From positions 47,596 to 111,595 of the forward strand of contig NZ_FZNZ01000011.1 in NCBI RefSeq assembly GCF_900187995.1: a stretch of DNA of 64,000 nt, given 5' to 3'. Source of the DNA: Prevotella jejuni (GTDB taxonomy: Bacteria; Bacteroidota; Bacteroidia; Bacteroidales; Bacteroidaceae). Position numbers and translations under genes: made by a program. Shown piece by piece: positions 52,498-62,628 of the stretch (positions within the stretch are counted from its first letter, which is position 1; the number at the start of each line of letters is the position of its first letter). Below the pieces are notes generated by a model that saw only the letters and a program-made list of their open reading frames with translations, did no database searches and was not told the origin of the DNA.

Positions 52498-53040
52498 CTA
52501 ATAGATACATTCATCAACCCTTTGGTCAGTTGACTCTGTTGGAATAGTTGGCAAGAACTGAAAAGGAAAACAGATGCCTACTTTATAAGCATTTATAAGT
52601 AGTGGAAGGAACCTATCATAATAGCCTTTCCCACGTCCTAAACGGTTCTTTTGACCATCAAAAGCCATACCAGGAATGAGTGCAAATTCAATAGAAGAGA
52701 AATCTGTAAAAGGTTCTCCAATAGGTTCAAGTATGCCATAACTACTTGACTTGAAGAAATCTTGTCCTTTATAAAGACGGAGTTCCATCTCAGTATCACT
52801 CATAACTACCGGTAGAAGAACCCTTTTCCCCTCTTGATGAAGCTGCTGGATAAGGTCGTGTGTATAGACCTCATCTGCCAGTGAATTATATAAAAGGACT
52901 GTCTTTGCCTCTTGTAGACGTGGATGACTTAACACACGCTTAATGAGTGGCTCCGACTGAACAATCAGTTCTTTTTCAGTAAACTGTTTCTTTCGTGCTC
53001 TTACTTCCTTACGAAGAAGGGATTTCTCGTTTTGTTCCAT
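52498..53040 (-). CDS. 5-formyltetrahydrofolate cyclo-ligase
   Basis: This enzyme converts 5-formyl-THF to 5,10-methenyl-THF with ATP, in one-carbon metabolism. The 180 residues carry the N-terminal basic segment KSLLRKEVRARKKQF, the central ALIPGMAFD and the signature RLGRGKGYYDRFLP. Length is normal. It begins 5 bp after the stop of the S41 protease gene and is therefore likely co-transcribed. Confidence 0.95.
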   Translation of the reverse strand: MEQNEKSLLRKEVRARKKQFTEKELIVQSEPLIKRVLSHPRLQEAKTVLLYNSLADEVYTHDLIQQLHQEGKRVLLPVVMSDTEMELRLYKGQDFFKSSSYGILEPIGEPFTDFSSIEFALIPGMAFDGQKNRLGRGKGYYDRFLPLLINAYKVGICFPFQFLPTIPTESTDQRVDECIY

Positions 53041-53045
53041 AGCTA

Positions 53046-54716
53046 TTACACTTTGCTTTTTCGCATTAGCATAGACTTATCCGCACTCTTCGGCCTCGGT
53101 TTAAGAAGCAGAAGAGATTTGGGATGAAAGGCATTAACGGCCGCCTTAATCATGGCATCGTTTCGATTGACATATTCTATCCATGCTTGTTCATCAAGAA
53201 TATTATAGATAATACGGCTATTGAGATACTCCTGTAACAAAGAATGTGACCGCATTATCATCAAGTTACGACGACGCAATCCGTTCTTCTCGGCAAATCC
53301 GACGAAATCACCTACGAGGTTCTGATGGTCTAAGTAGTTGGCTAAAGGCAAGACCTCACCGAAACCGCTTAGTTTCTTACGATTCTTATCTGTATAATTA
53401 AACGCATATTGCAGCATCAAACCGCTTACCACAGCCTCTTTATAGTAAGATGTCACCTTTGAAGTATCCTCTGGAACAAAGATATCAGGCGTTATGCCAC
53501 CTCCACCATAGACTATACGCCCATTATTAGTGTGGTAGGCAGGCCCCTGATGTTTAATGCTATCTTGTGAGAAGAACTCTCCATGCTGATAACGAGTGAG
53601 TATATCGTTATCGTAGTCGGCATTATCACCCGGCTTAAATGGCTTTTGTATGCAGCGACCAGATGGAGTATAGTAACGTGCTATGGTCAGTCTTATCAGA
53701 CTACCATCATTAAACTGTATTTGCTGCTGTACCAAACCCTTACCAAAAGAACGACGTCCAACAATGATTGCACGGTCGTTATCTTGCATAGCACCAGCGA
53801 AGATCTCAGCTGCAGAGGCTGTTCCTTCATTGATGAGTACAACCATTGGTATATGTTGATAGCTTCCTTTCCCATCGCTACGATAGTTTTCACGTGGACT
53901 CTTACGGCCCTGCGTATATACTATCAATCGATTCTTTGGAAGGAACTCATTAGCCATCTGTACCGCAGCCTCCAATATACCGCCTCCATTATCACGAAGG
54001 TCAATAACCAAATGGTCGGCACCTCGGATGTTAAGCGACTGTAAGGCAGCCAACATCTCAGCATAGGTGCGTTCGCCAAAGCTCTTGACACGAATATAAC
54101 CTGTCGTATCATTGAGCATATAAACTGCTGAAACACTCTTCACAGCAATGTCGCCACGTGTAACAGTGAACATCTTAACACCTTGTTCACCATATCGTTT
54201 AACACCAATCTTGACCTTAGAGTCTTTCGGTCCCTTTAGTCGATGCATTGCTTCCTCATTAGTGACAATCTTACCAACAAACGACTTTCCGTTGATGCTA
54301 ACAACCTTATCGCCAGCTAATAACCCAGCTTTATCAGCAGGACCATCCTTAATAACATTCTGAATGCGTAATGTGTCTTGTCGAATATTGAACTCAATAC
54401 CAACGCCAGAGAATGAGCCTTTCAAGTCATCGGTCGCCAGTTGGACGTCTTTCGCACTAATATAAACAGAGTGTGGGTCGAGTTCTGATAATATCTCAGG
54501 GATTGCCTTGTCTACAAGTTCGTCTATATTAACAGAATCAACATACTGATCATCAATGATGTGCAGCAGGTTGCTAAGTCGACTACTACCATTATTGATG
54601 ATGTTTAGTCGGTTACCAGAGAAATGATTGGCATAGAAAGTACCAATAAAAATACCAATGACAACACAAAGCGCCATTAGTAACGGCATGAAACGATTAT
54701 TCTTATTCTGATTCAT
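53046..54716 (-). CDS. S41 C-terminal processing protease
   Basis: This 556-residue CtpA-like periplasmic protease has an N-terminal signal anchor (LMALCVVIGIFIGTFYA). The PDZ domain spans about 90-175 (GVGIEFNIRQD, GPADKAGLLAGDKVVSINGK). The catalytic Ser lies in NEGTASAAEIFAGAMQD and the Lys in GRRSFGKGLVQQQ. The region after 400 is family-specific. It degrades or trims envelope proteins from their C-termini. Confidence 0.93.
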   Translation of the reverse strand: MNQNKNNRFMPLLMALCVVIGIFIGTFYANHFSGNRLNIINNGSSRLSNLLHIIDDQYVDSVNIDELVDKAIPEILSELDPHSVYISAKDVQLATDDLKGSFSGVGIEFNIRQDTLRIQNVIKDGPADKAGLLAGDKVVSINGKSFVGKIVTNEEAMHRLKGPKDSKVKIGVKRYGEQGVKMFTVTRGDIAVKSVSAVYMLNDTTGYIRVKSFGERTYAEMLAALQSLNIRGADHLVIDLRDNGGGILEAAVQMANEFLPKNRLIVYTQGRKSPRENYRSDGKGSYQHIPMVVLINEGTASAAEIFAGAMQDNDRAIIVGRRSFGKGLVQQQIQFNDGSLIRLTIARYYTPSGRCIQKPFKPGDNADYDNDILTRYQHGEFFSQDSIKHQGPAYHTNNGRIVYGGGGITPDIFVPEDTSKVTSYYKEAVVSGLMLQYAFNYTDKNRKKLSGFGEVLPLANYLDHQNLVGDFVGFAEKNGLRRRNLMIMRSHSLLQEYLNSRIIYNILDEQAWIEYVNRNDAMIKAAVNAFHPKSLLLLKPRPKSADKSMLMRKSKV

Positions 54717-54877
54717 AAAAGCCTTAACTCCCTCTTTCTGAAGAGGAGATAATTAAAAGAGTTTTCGATAATTCAACTATAAAATATGGTTCTGATAATA
54801 GTGGGAACAATCTTTTTCGAGTCTGTAAGACCGATTGTTCCTCGCTATCACACGGCTACAAGCATTTGGCATACAGA

Positions 54878-55381
54878 TTAAATAGAATCTAAAGTGGGAT
54901 CATTGTCCTCCTCAAGACTCTTGTATTCAACCTCAACACCAGCTCTTGTCAGTAAATCTATACCATCCGTAAGACGATACTTCTCAGCATACACAACTCG
55001 GCGAATACCTGCTTGAATGATGAGCTTTGCGCACTCAATGCAAGGAGAGGCCGTAACATAGAGAGTTGAACCTTCGCTATTATTACCACTTCGAGCAAGT
55101 TTTGTGATAGCATTGGCTTCAGCATGGAGTACGTAAGGCTTTGTTATGCCCTCCTCATCTTCGCATACATTCTCAAAACCACTCGGTGTTCCGTTATAGC
55201 CATCACTGATAATCATTTTGTCTTTAACGACCAACGCACCTACTTGACGACGTTTACAATAAGAGTTCTCAGCCCATATTCGAGCCATACGAAGATAACG
55301 ATAGTCGACAGCAGACTTGCTTCTCCCTTCTAATAAGGGAGAAGAAGCTGATGAAGATTCTGTTATATGCTTGTTATTCAT
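54878..55381 (-). CDS. dCMP deaminase family protein (ComEB-like)
   Basis: This 167-residue zinc-dependent cytidine/deoxycytidylate deaminase fold has HAEANAI (zinc His and catalytic Glu) and PCIECAKLI (two zinc Cys), plus an early GYNGTPSGFENVCEDE. It likely makes dUMP from dCMP for thymidylate synthesis. Length is typical. The N-terminal 25 residues are a Ser-rich head not needed by the fold, and the start at MNNKHITESS is the only Met before it. Confidence 0.92.
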   Translation of the reverse strand: MNNKHITESSSASSPLLEGRSKSAVDYRYLRMARIWAENSYCKRRQVGALVVKDKMIISDGYNGTPSGFENVCEDEEGITKPYVLHAEANAITKLARSGNNSEGSTLYVTASPCIECAKLIIQAGIRRVVYAEKYRLTDGIDLLTRAGVEVEYKSLEEDNDPTLDSI

Positions 55382-55512
55382 TTACTTATTATAATTTTAT
55401 ACTTTGCAGTTTAGCAATGAGAGCACGATACGATACTTAAGAAGTATAGATGGCAATAGCTTTTCCCTCAACCATAGTCGTTCCTTAAAGGGCATTGAGG
55501 AAAGCCTTACCT

Positions 55513-57597
55513 TCATGCTTTTGTAAGTCCATCACGTTCTTTCAGGGCATCAATAGTAGGCTCTTGACCACGGAAACGCTTATAGAGAGCCATTGGATGT
55601 TCCGTCCCACCACGTGAGAGAACGTTATCTCTAAAACGCTGGGCAACCTCTTGATTGAAGATACCCTCCTTCTTGAAGACACTGAAAGCATCGGCATCGA
55701 GTACCTCAGCCCACTTATAACTGTAATAGCCAGCAGCGTATCCTCCCGCCATGATATGAGAGAACTGCACCGTCATACATGTATCCATACGCTGTTCATC
55801 AATGATAGCTGGTGCCCAAGCCTGCTTCTCAAAAGGAATAATATCATCGGTGAACTCGTCCTTACATGTGTAATAAGCCATATCCAAGAGGCCGAAGCTT
55901 ACTTGTCGTAGACAAGCCATTGCGGCACCATAATTACGACTGGCTATTACCTTCTCTATCAACTCGTCGGGCATTGGCTCACCTGTCTGATAATGGAAAG
56001 CGAACGTGCGAAGGAAGTCTTTCTCTACTGCAAAGTTCTCCATAAACTGTGAAGGAAGCTCAACAAAGTCCCACCATACATTGGTACCAGACAGACTCTC
56101 AAAGCGTGTATTCGCAAAGATGCCATGAAGAGAATGGCCAAACTCATGTAAGAAGGTCTCGACCTCGCCTAATCTCAATAAGGCAGGCTTATCCTTTGTA
56201 GGCTTAGAGAAGTTCATCACAAGTGATGCGTGAGGACGTATATTCGTGCCATCGCGCTCTATCCATTGTCCTTGGAACTCTGTCATCCACGCTCCATCAC
56301 GCTTTCCCTTACGTGGATAGAAGTCTACATACAGTACAGCTAAATAACTACCATCCTTATCATACACCTCGTATGGCTTAACATCAGGATGATAGACAGG
56401 TATCTCCTTGTTTTCCTTGAAGGTGATACCATATAGGCGTGTAGCTAATCCAAAGACACCCTTAATCACATTGTTCAATTCCAAATAGGGTCGAAGCATC
56501 TCTGGATCGAGGTCATATTTCTTCTTCTTAAGCAACTGACTGTAATAAGCCACGTCCCAAGGCTCCATCTTAAAGTCGTTCCCTTCAAGCTCTTTAGCCA
56601 ATGTCTCTATCTCTTTACGTTCTTCGATAGCCTTTGGTTTGTATGCTTCAATGAGGTCATTGAGGAGTTTATACACATTCTCGACCGTTGTTGCCATTCT
56701 ATGTTTCATCACATAATCAGCAAAGGTGTCGTATCCAAGAAGCTGTGCAATCTCCCTACGCAGATTAATCAGACGTTTGCAAAGTTCCAGATTATTGGTG
56801 TCATTATCCTTTATGCAAAGTGTATTGCGTGCCATAAAGAGTTCTTGACGTAGCTCACGCTGCGTACTATACATCATGAAAGGACTATAACTTGGTGCAT
56901 CCAAGGTGATAACCCATCCTTCTAAGTCATGCTCTTTTGCTGCTTCATGTGCTGCTTCACGTGCTGTATCAGGTAGTCCGTCAAGCTGTTTCTCGTCTGT
57001 GAGATGTAGCGTATAGGCTTTATTCTCCTTTAGAACATTCTGTGAGAATTGCAATGAAAGCATGGATGCTTCTTCTGTTAGCTTACGCAACTTGTCTTTC
57101 CCAGCTTCATCTAACAACGCACCACTGCGTACAAAGCCCTCATAACTTTTCTCTAACAGACAATTCTCTTCTGGTGTCAACTCACGATGATGCTCGTAGA
57201 CATACTTAACACGCTCGAATATCTTTGGATTTAAGCTGACATCATTATTATGCTTAGTAAGAATTGGACTCATCTTCTGTGCCAATGCGTCCATTTCATC
57301 ACATGTCTCAGCACTAAGCATATTAAAGAACACACTCTCAACACGGCTCAGCAAGTCATAATAATGCTTACGTCCCTTCACCTCATCTTCGGGAATAATC
57401 GTGTTGTCGAAGGTAGGTTCGTCTGGATTATTAATTATCTTCTCAATCTCTTCATCATCGCGACGGATGCCTTCCATCATTGCCTCTTCATAATCAGCAA
57501 GTGTTATGCGATCGAAAGGCACTGTGTCATGCGGCGTATCGTAAGGTAGAAAGAATGGATTTACTCGTTCTTTCTTATCTAATTCGTTATCTATCAT
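55513..57597 (-). CDS. M3 family oligopeptidase (Dcp/OpdA-like)
   Basis: This 694-residue zinc metallopeptidase has the active-site motif FLHEFGHSLHGIF (HEFGH) with the downstream Glu in WDFVELPSQFMENF. N-terminal NPFFLPYDTPHDTVPF and the terminal LALYKRFRGQEPTIDAL-type end are typical of peptidyl-dipeptidase Dcp in Bacteroidota. No signal peptide is seen, so it is probably cytoplasmic and degrades short peptides. A TATCTTTG -7-type element lies at 57627-57634. Confidence 0.94.
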   Translation of the reverse strand: MIDNELDKKERVNPFFLPYDTPHDTVPFDRITLADYEEAMMEGIRRDDEEIEKIINNPDEPTFDNTIIPEDEVKGRKHYYDLLSRVESVFFNMLSAETCDEMDALAQKMSPILTKHNNDVSLNPKIFERVKYVYEHHRELTPEENCLLEKSYEGFVRSGALLDEAGKDKLRKLTEEASMLSLQFSQNVLKENKAYTLHLTDEKQLDGLPDTAREAAHEAAKEHDLEGWVITLDAPSYSPFMMYSTQRELRQELFMARNTLCIKDNDTNNLELCKRLINLRREIAQLLGYDTFADYVMKHRMATTVENVYKLLNDLIEAYKPKAIEERKEIETLAKELEGNDFKMEPWDVAYYSQLLKKKKYDLDPEMLRPYLELNNVIKGVFGLATRLYGITFKENKEIPVYHPDVKPYEVYDKDGSYLAVLYVDFYPRKGKRDGAWMTEFQGQWIERDGTNIRPHASLVMNFSKPTKDKPALLRLGEVETFLHEFGHSLHGIFANTRFESLSGTNVWWDFVELPSQFMENFAVEKDFLRTFAFHYQTGEPMPDELIEKVIASRNYGAAMACLRQVSFGLLDMAYYTCKDEFTDDIIPFEKQAWAPAIIDEQRMDTCMTVQFSHIMAGGYAAGYYSYKWAEVLDADAFSVFKKEGIFNQEVAQRFRDNVLSRGGTEHPMALYKRFRGQEPTIDALKERDGLTKA

Positions 57598-58066
57598 CTC
57601 TATTAACTTTCTCTTATTTTAATCTACAAAGATAACTCAAAAAAAGGAGAAAACCCATATAAGAAGGTGGAATTTAACGCAATTTTGTTTCTCAATGGTG
57701 TGTTATGGATAAGAACTAAGCGGATAATGTAATTTTAGTGATGAATTACACCTCCCTTTCTTGTCTCTTTCTGCATTCTTATTGATGCTTAACATAGATG
57801 GTGTTGATAGTAAACAACAATGCTCATAGAGGCAGACTCTCTTTCTTTCCACCTTCCCAGCAAGGGGAATGGTTTGTGAACTTACTCCTATACAGCCTGT
57901 CTCTCCATCCGCCACCACTCCCGCAAGGAGGAGAACAATTAGTGAGGTGAACCCTACGAATCTGTCGATAAAAGAAAAAAGAACGCTATTTGTATAAGCT
58001 AAATTTGTTGAGTTATTTCAACAAGCAATCCCAACTCCATTTGAAAAGAGGCCGAGGAAGAAACAA
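57598..58066. other. Intergenic DNA before repeat copy 2
   Basis: Nearly 470 bp upstream of the M3 gene. It holds the probable -7 box TATCTTTG (minus strand, 57627-57634) and otherwise no supported gene. Confidence 0.5.
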
Positions 58067-58290
58067 GAAGAGGCTTAACTGCGTTCAAGAACATGCCCTT
58101 CTTGCACGTTGAAGACGCCCTTCTTGAAGCAAGAAAGGCGTCTTCTTCAAAGCTGTTTATAACATACTGATTTATTGTAGGTTACAAACTCTGTTTTAAG
58201 AAACAATATACTCCTATTATAAAGGTGTTTAGCTTCATATAATGTAATGATTTTTTACAGATTTACCAACTCTCCAGAAGTATGGATAGA
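58067..58290. repeat. Interspersed intergenic repeat, copy 2
   Basis: Second copy of the repeat at 42797-43020, aligned without gaps. The hairpin at 58111-58145 has arms identical to copy 1 (GAAGACGCCCTTCTT and AAGAAAGGCGTCTTC) and loop GAAGC. It lies between two minus-strand genes, between the start of the M3 gene and the end of the Crp gene, so it is not merely a shared terminator. Confidence 0.8.
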
Positions 58291-58487
58291 TTGATGGGCT
58301 GTAAACAGGGAGATACTTGGCAATGTAATAGAGTGTGTTCATTTGCTCACAGACAGACACAAGGTTTCACACACAAATAGCGTCCACTAAGACTATAAGA
58401 ACTGTTTGAAACATCCATCAAAAAGCTGAATGGGACAAACAAAGGATAATAGAGAAAATAGTAATCTATGCCGATTTCGATAATAGA

Positions 58488-59153
58488 CTACGTCCGTAGA
58501 GTCTCCAACTGTGGGATTGTAATAATCCCTCTACTCATCGTTAAGAATCCTTCTCGCTGCAGAGTGTTAAGCATTCGAGAAACATTTAGGCGACTCTGGT
58601 GTAACTCTATGGCAAGATCCTCCATCCTTATCCTCAACACCTTCTTACCAGCTTGAGTGAGACAACGTAGGCGAAGAAAACTTACAAACTGTTGACGAAT
58701 ATCGATAGGCTGCTGACGCCATGGAATACGACCCATTCGCTGTGCTTGCATAGATATACTATTAAGAAGGTTAAGACGGAAGATAAGGTAGTTATCAAGC
58801 AGGCGTAAGACCTCAGTCTTATCCAATGACAAGAGGCTACAATCGGTCTGTGCCGTGAAGTCCTTTGTGTATCTTTGCATAAGACCGAAGAGATGTTCGG
58901 GCTGGATAACGGCAGGAGCCGACAATTCTTCTTCTATTCGATAACAATAATTATCCGCATGACTAACCACACGGAGTGTTCCACTCATCAGAAAAAAGAG
59001 ATGTGTACATTTATCATCCGTACTGACAAGCGACTTATCGGCCACTAACTTGTAAAAGCCAAACTTTGTTTGTCCCACGATATCAGCCAATTCATCCGTA
59101 CTAATACCGATGAAAAGTGGTAGTTCAAGAAGCTTATCGTAGAGCTGAAGCAT
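58488..59153 (-). CDS. Crp/Fnr-family transcription regulator
   Basis: This 221-residue protein has an N-terminal cyclic-nucleotide-binding-like barrel (HLFFLMSGTLRVVSHADN) and a C-terminal winged helix with IELHQSRLNVSRMLNTLQRE. The iron-sulfur Cys residues of Fnr are absent, and the cAMP-phosphate loop is not well conserved, so the signal is unknown. It is followed upstream by apbE with a 50-bp gap. Confidence 0.9.
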   Translation of the reverse strand: MLQLYDKLLELPLFIGISTDELADIVGQTKFGFYKLVADKSLVSTDDKCTHLFFLMSGTLRVVSHADNYCYRIEEELSAPAVIQPEHLFGLMQRYTKDFTAQTDCSLLSLDKTEVLRLLDNYLIFRLNLLNSISMQAQRMGRIPWRQQPIDIRQQFVSFLRLRCLTQAGKKVLRIRMEDLAIELHQSRLNVSRMLNTLQREGFLTMSRGIITIPQLETLRT

Positions 59154-59205
59154 TGAGTTTGAAAGCTAATATATATTCGCTTTCAAAAGAGAAAGCGAAT
59201 ATAAC

Positions 59206-60222
59206 TTATTCTACATATTTCCCTTTCATAGAAGGACTATACCATGTTTTCAGATTACCTTTCGCATCAGAATAAATGAAATAGGCCATCAATTCTGGAT
59301 GACGATCAAGTAATTTGCGCGCTTTCTCAACTCCCATCACCATAAACGAAGTAGCATAGGCATCAGCAGTAGCACAGTTCTTGGCTAAGACCGTGGCAGA
59401 GAGAAGAGAATGTTGTACTGGATAACCTGTTTTAGGGTCGATGGTATGAGCATACTTCTTACCTCCTTTATAATAAAAATTACGGTAATTACCACTCGTT
59501 GCCATGGCCTTATCAGTAACATTCAGTACTGTCTGAATTTCTTGATTGGTATTCAAACTATCATCCGTCGGCTTTGTAACACCTATCTTCCATGGTAAAC
59601 GCTGCTCGCTATTACCCTTCGTAACTATCTCGCCACCAATCTCTACCATAAAATTCTCTACCCCATTGCGACGCAGGAAACGGGCAACAACATCTGAGCC
59701 GTAGCCTTTTGCGATAGCAGAACAATCTAACATAATACGTTTGTTATCCTTCTGAATGGTATTACCAACCAACTTCACCTTATTATATCCAACAATTTGA
59801 TGAAGACTGTCGATAGCCTGTTTAGATGGATGTTGACCCGTCTTAAATCCAAAGCCCCACATATTAACCATCGGTGCAACAGTAATATCAAATGCACCAT
59901 CAGTCTCTTTTGAAACCGTTTCAGCAAGTGTGAAGACCTCTCTGAACATCTCATTTACCTTTACAGGCTTATTTTGATTAATCAAGGAAATCATTGAGTT
60001 GGGTTCAAAAGTTGAGAAGGTCTGATTAACCTTCTTAAGTTCTGCCTCTATCTGTGGCTGGAGATCTTCATCACTTTGGTAGGTAATATTATAGGTTGTA
60101 CCAAAGATAAATCCCTTGTTGTGCTGGTAAGGCATTGAATGTTGATAGCTAACAATGACGATAGACCCAATGATTAGCATCAAAAGGAATGGTATCTGCC
60201 AATATAATCTCTTCTTATTCAT
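59206..60222 (-). CDS. apbE: FAD:protein FMN transferase
   Basis: This 338-residue protein has an N-terminal signal anchor (IPFLLMLIIGSIVIVSY). ApbE attaches FMN to Thr/Ser of partners such as Na+-NQR and RNF subunits. Visible family motifs are DGAFDITVAPMVNMWGFG, LDCSAIAKGYGSD (substrate pocket), VEIGGEIVTKG and HTIDPKTGYPV. Location is the outer face of the inner membrane. Its usual targets are not in this window. Confidence 0.95.
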   Translation of the reverse strand: MNKKRLYWQIPFLLMLIIGSIVIVSYQHSMPYQHNKGFIFGTTYNITYQSDEDLQPQIEAELKKVNQTFSTFEPNSMISLINQNKPVKVNEMFREVFTLAETVSKETDGAFDITVAPMVNMWGFGFKTGQHPSKQAIDSLHQIVGYNKVKLVGNTIQKDNKRIMLDCSAIAKGYGSDVVARFLRRNGVENFMVEIGGEIVTKGNSEQRLPWKIGVTKPTDDSLNTNQEIQTVLNVTDKAMATSGNYRNFYYKGGKKYAHTIDPKTGYPVQHSLLSATVLAKNCATADAYATSFMVMGVEKARKLLDRHPELMAYFIYSDAKGNLKTWYSPSMKGKYVE

Positions 60223-60373
60223 CTCCTGTTTTATATTAATTTAGTATCAATACTCATGTTAAAAATAGAGAACAACATCCTTAACACATGAACAACAAAC
60301 CCTCTTGATGATCACATGAAGATGCTATTGAGACATCTAAAGATATATCTCTTATTTCTAACAACTTATCTTA

Positions 60374-61066
60374 TTATAATTCAAAAAGAACATTAAAGGT
60401 AGCACCAAGCTGTGACGAACCACTACGACCATAACCTGGAACATACCAAGGTTCACCTATTTCGCTCATCTTACGAGCAAGACGAAGCTTATAACGAACG
60501 CTCCACCCCATACGAATAGGCCCCCATATCTTAGCATCTACACCACCAACAAGCTCGGCCCAAAGCTGACGTCCTTTATTACCAAGATTACCATAAGTGG
60601 ACTGAGTGCCCCAAATAGGGTCAAGAATACCAGGACTAAGTACATCATACTTAAATGATGTGTACCCCACTCTACCGCCTACTAAGAATCGGTAAGCGTC
60701 ATGTTTATCCTTTAACATATTAAAATCACAACCCACACGACCGTAGGGTGCTGTTGTTTTGAAGGTTGTCCCTGTGGTTTCGTCTGTCTTATCAGCCTGA
60801 CCAACACCCACTTCTATCACGGGATAATACCTATCCTTCAGATTAACTCGTACCATTCCCTCATACTGACCGTATGAGGCAAGCCAACGCATAGCGGGTC
60901 CAACAAGGTCGACACCAACAGCTACTCCTCTAAAAAAGGGGATACTATCTTCCTTAACCTTTGGTAGTGATGGGCGACGCTGCGCATTGGCTACCGTCGG
61001 AGTCAATAGGAACAGTACATTAAGGGTTAGTAAAACTGATAAATATATGCTCTTTCGTACCATCAT
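60374..61066 (-). CDS. DUF6048 family outer-membrane-type protein
   Basis: The start is set at MMVRKSIYLSVLL (61066), which gives a signal peptide ending VANAQ; the longer frame to 61093 is unlikely. About 230 residues with aromatic-rich amphipathic strands (YYPVIEVGVGQADKT, YRFLVGGRVGYTSF) and a final TFNVLFEL suggest a beta barrel. It overlaps the DUF6452 gene by 47 bp, a pairing I associate with Bacteroidota. Function unknown. Confidence 0.75.
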   Translation of the reverse strand: MMVRKSIYLSVLLTLNVLFLLTPTVANAQRRPSLPKVKEDSIPFFRGVAVGVDLVGPAMRWLASYGQYEGMVRVNLKDRYYPVIEVGVGQADKTDETTGTTFKTTAPYGRVGCDFNMLKDKHDAYRFLVGGRVGYTSFKYDVLSPGILDPIWGTQSTYGNLGNKGRQLWAELVGGVDAKIWGPIRMGWSVRYKLRLARKMSEIGEPWYVPGYGRSGSSQLGATFNVLFEL

Positions 61067-61526
61067 AGTCAACGTTTGGATTATTAATATCAACCTTCTT
61101 CACACGTGTTCCCTTTGCTGAAATAGCTGTGAGTGTATGGAAGAAAGTTGGCGAACAATCTACACTTTCAAAATGACTTATATTGGTTTTTGATATCGTT
61201 ACCGTATCTATAGTTGTCACTCCAGCCTTACTTGTAAATACAAAACGAAACTTATCTTTTTCTCCATTATAACTCATAGGAAGACTAAACTTTGTTGTGT
61301 TTACCTGTTTATTCAGTAGTATCGTATCAGGTTTATTCTCTCGAATGGCTGATATAGTAAGTGTATCGTGCAGAGTATCGCCCTTTACAACATAATTTGA
61401 CCATACACCATTGGTTACAGGACAGTCAATATCAGAACAAGAACTCATCCATACCATTCCTCCTAAGAAGGTAATACACATGAAGACTTTGCTCAATACA
61501 TGCTTAATCTTTCTGTAGTTCATCAT
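61020..61526 (-). CDS. DUF6452 family lipoprotein
   Basis: This 168-residue protein has a lipoprotein signal ending MSSC (Cys30). Mature sequence features are DTLTISAIRENKPD and SHFESVDCSPTFFHTLTA, which I associate with DUF6452. It precedes and overlaps the DUF6048 gene, so the two are probably made and used together at the envelope. Function unknown. Confidence 0.75.
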   Translation of the reverse strand: MMNYRKIKHVLSKVFMCITFLGGMVWMSSCSDIDCPVTNGVWSNYVVKGDTLHDTLTISAIRENKPDTILLNKQVNTTKFSLPMSYNGEKDKFRFVFTSKAGVTTIDTVTISKTNISHFESVDCSPTFFHTLTAISAKGTRVKKVDINNPNVDYDGTKEHIFISFTNP

Positions 61527-61564
61527 TGTAATTTGTTAACTGCTTAAAAGCAAGGCTTATCATC

Positions 61565-62518
61565 CTACATTTCTTTCTCTATCTGATAGTCATTTCTCCT
61601 TGGATTACTACGACTTATGAGGTCGCCTATGAATCCTGCAAGGAATAGTTGTGTACCTAATATCATCGCTACCAAGGCTATAAAGAAGGATGCATGATTT
61701 GAGAGTAAGTCGCCATATTCTCCTCCAAGAAGCATTATAATCTTCTCAACAATTAGCCAAAGAAAAGCGATAAAACCGATGAAGAACATAAAAGAACCCA
61801 TCAAACCAAAGACGTGCATTGGCTTTTTACCAAAGTTGGTAAGGAACCAAAGGGTCAATAAGTCAAGATAACCATTGAAGAAACGATTAATACCAAACTT
61901 TGACTTACCATACTTTCGTGCCTGATGATGCACCACCTTCTCTCCAATACGTGCGAAGCCTGCCTCCTTGGCAAGGTAAGGAATATAACGATGCATCTCC
62001 CCATAGACCTCAATATTCTTCACTACATCACTGCGATAGGCCTTTAATCCACAATTGAAATCGTGCAGGTTGTGTACTCCACTTATCTTACGCGCTGTCG
62101 CATTGAATAGTTTTGTAGGGATAGTCTTGGTTAATGGGTCATAACGCTTCTGCTTATAGCCGCTTACAAGGTCGTATTTCTCATCCATGATCATCCTGTA
62201 AAGCTCTGGTATCTCATCAGGAGAGTCTTGTAAATCGGCGTCCATTGTAATAACAACATCACCCTTCGCTGCCTTAAAACCACAATAGAGTGCTGGGCTC
62301 TTACCGTAGTTACGACGGAACTTGATTGCATGCACATGTTCAGCATCCTTACGATGCAAATCTTCAATGACGTCCCAACTCTTGTCCTTAGAGCCATCAT
62401 TAACAAAAATAACCTCATAAGTGAAGCCATTAGCTTTCATGACACGCTGAATCCAAGCGTATAATTCGGGGAGACTCTCCTCCTCATTGTAAAGAGGAAC
62501 AATTACTGATATATCCAT
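61565..62518 (-). CDS. Family 2 glycosyltransferase, DPM1/GtrB-like
   Basis: The 317 residues have an N-terminal GT-A domain (IVPLYNEEESLPELY, VNDGSKDKSWD, MDADLQDSPDEIPEL with the metal DxD). They also carry the acceptor-loop region DFNCGLKAYRSDV and two C-terminal membrane helices (FMFFIGFIAFLWLIV, FFIALVAMILGTQLFLAGF). It likely loads a sugar onto polyprenyl phosphate for envelope glycan decoration. It ends 38 bp before the DUF6452 gene, so a shared transcript is possible. Confidence 0.93.
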   Translation of the reverse strand: MDISVIVPLYNEEESLPELYAWIQRVMKANGFTYEVIFVNDGSKDKSWDVIEDLHRKDAEHVHAIKFRRNYGKSPALYCGFKAAKGDVVITMDADLQDSPDEIPELYRMIMDEKYDLVSGYKQKRYDPLTKTIPTKLFNATARKISGVHNLHDFNCGLKAYRSDVVKNIEVYGEMHRYIPYLAKEAGFARIGEKVVHHQARKYGKSKFGINRFFNGYLDLLTLWFLTNFGKKPMHVFGLMGSFMFFIGFIAFLWLIVEKIIMLLGGEYGDLLSNHASFFIALVAMILGTQLFLAGFIGDLISRSNPRRNDYQIEKEM

Positions 62519-62628
62519 ATTATGTATTAGGAATTTTCTATTATCAATTTAGTATTTAGGAGTCGAGGCTGAAAGATAAGGATTATGACCTATAATATCT
62601 ATCATCCATTTACCTAATAATCTTATAA

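Noticed and set aside
57703..57918. A 71-codon minus-strand frame in the gap before the Crp gene
   Set aside because: Its composition is unlike a protein of this genome and no start context or neighbour supports it.
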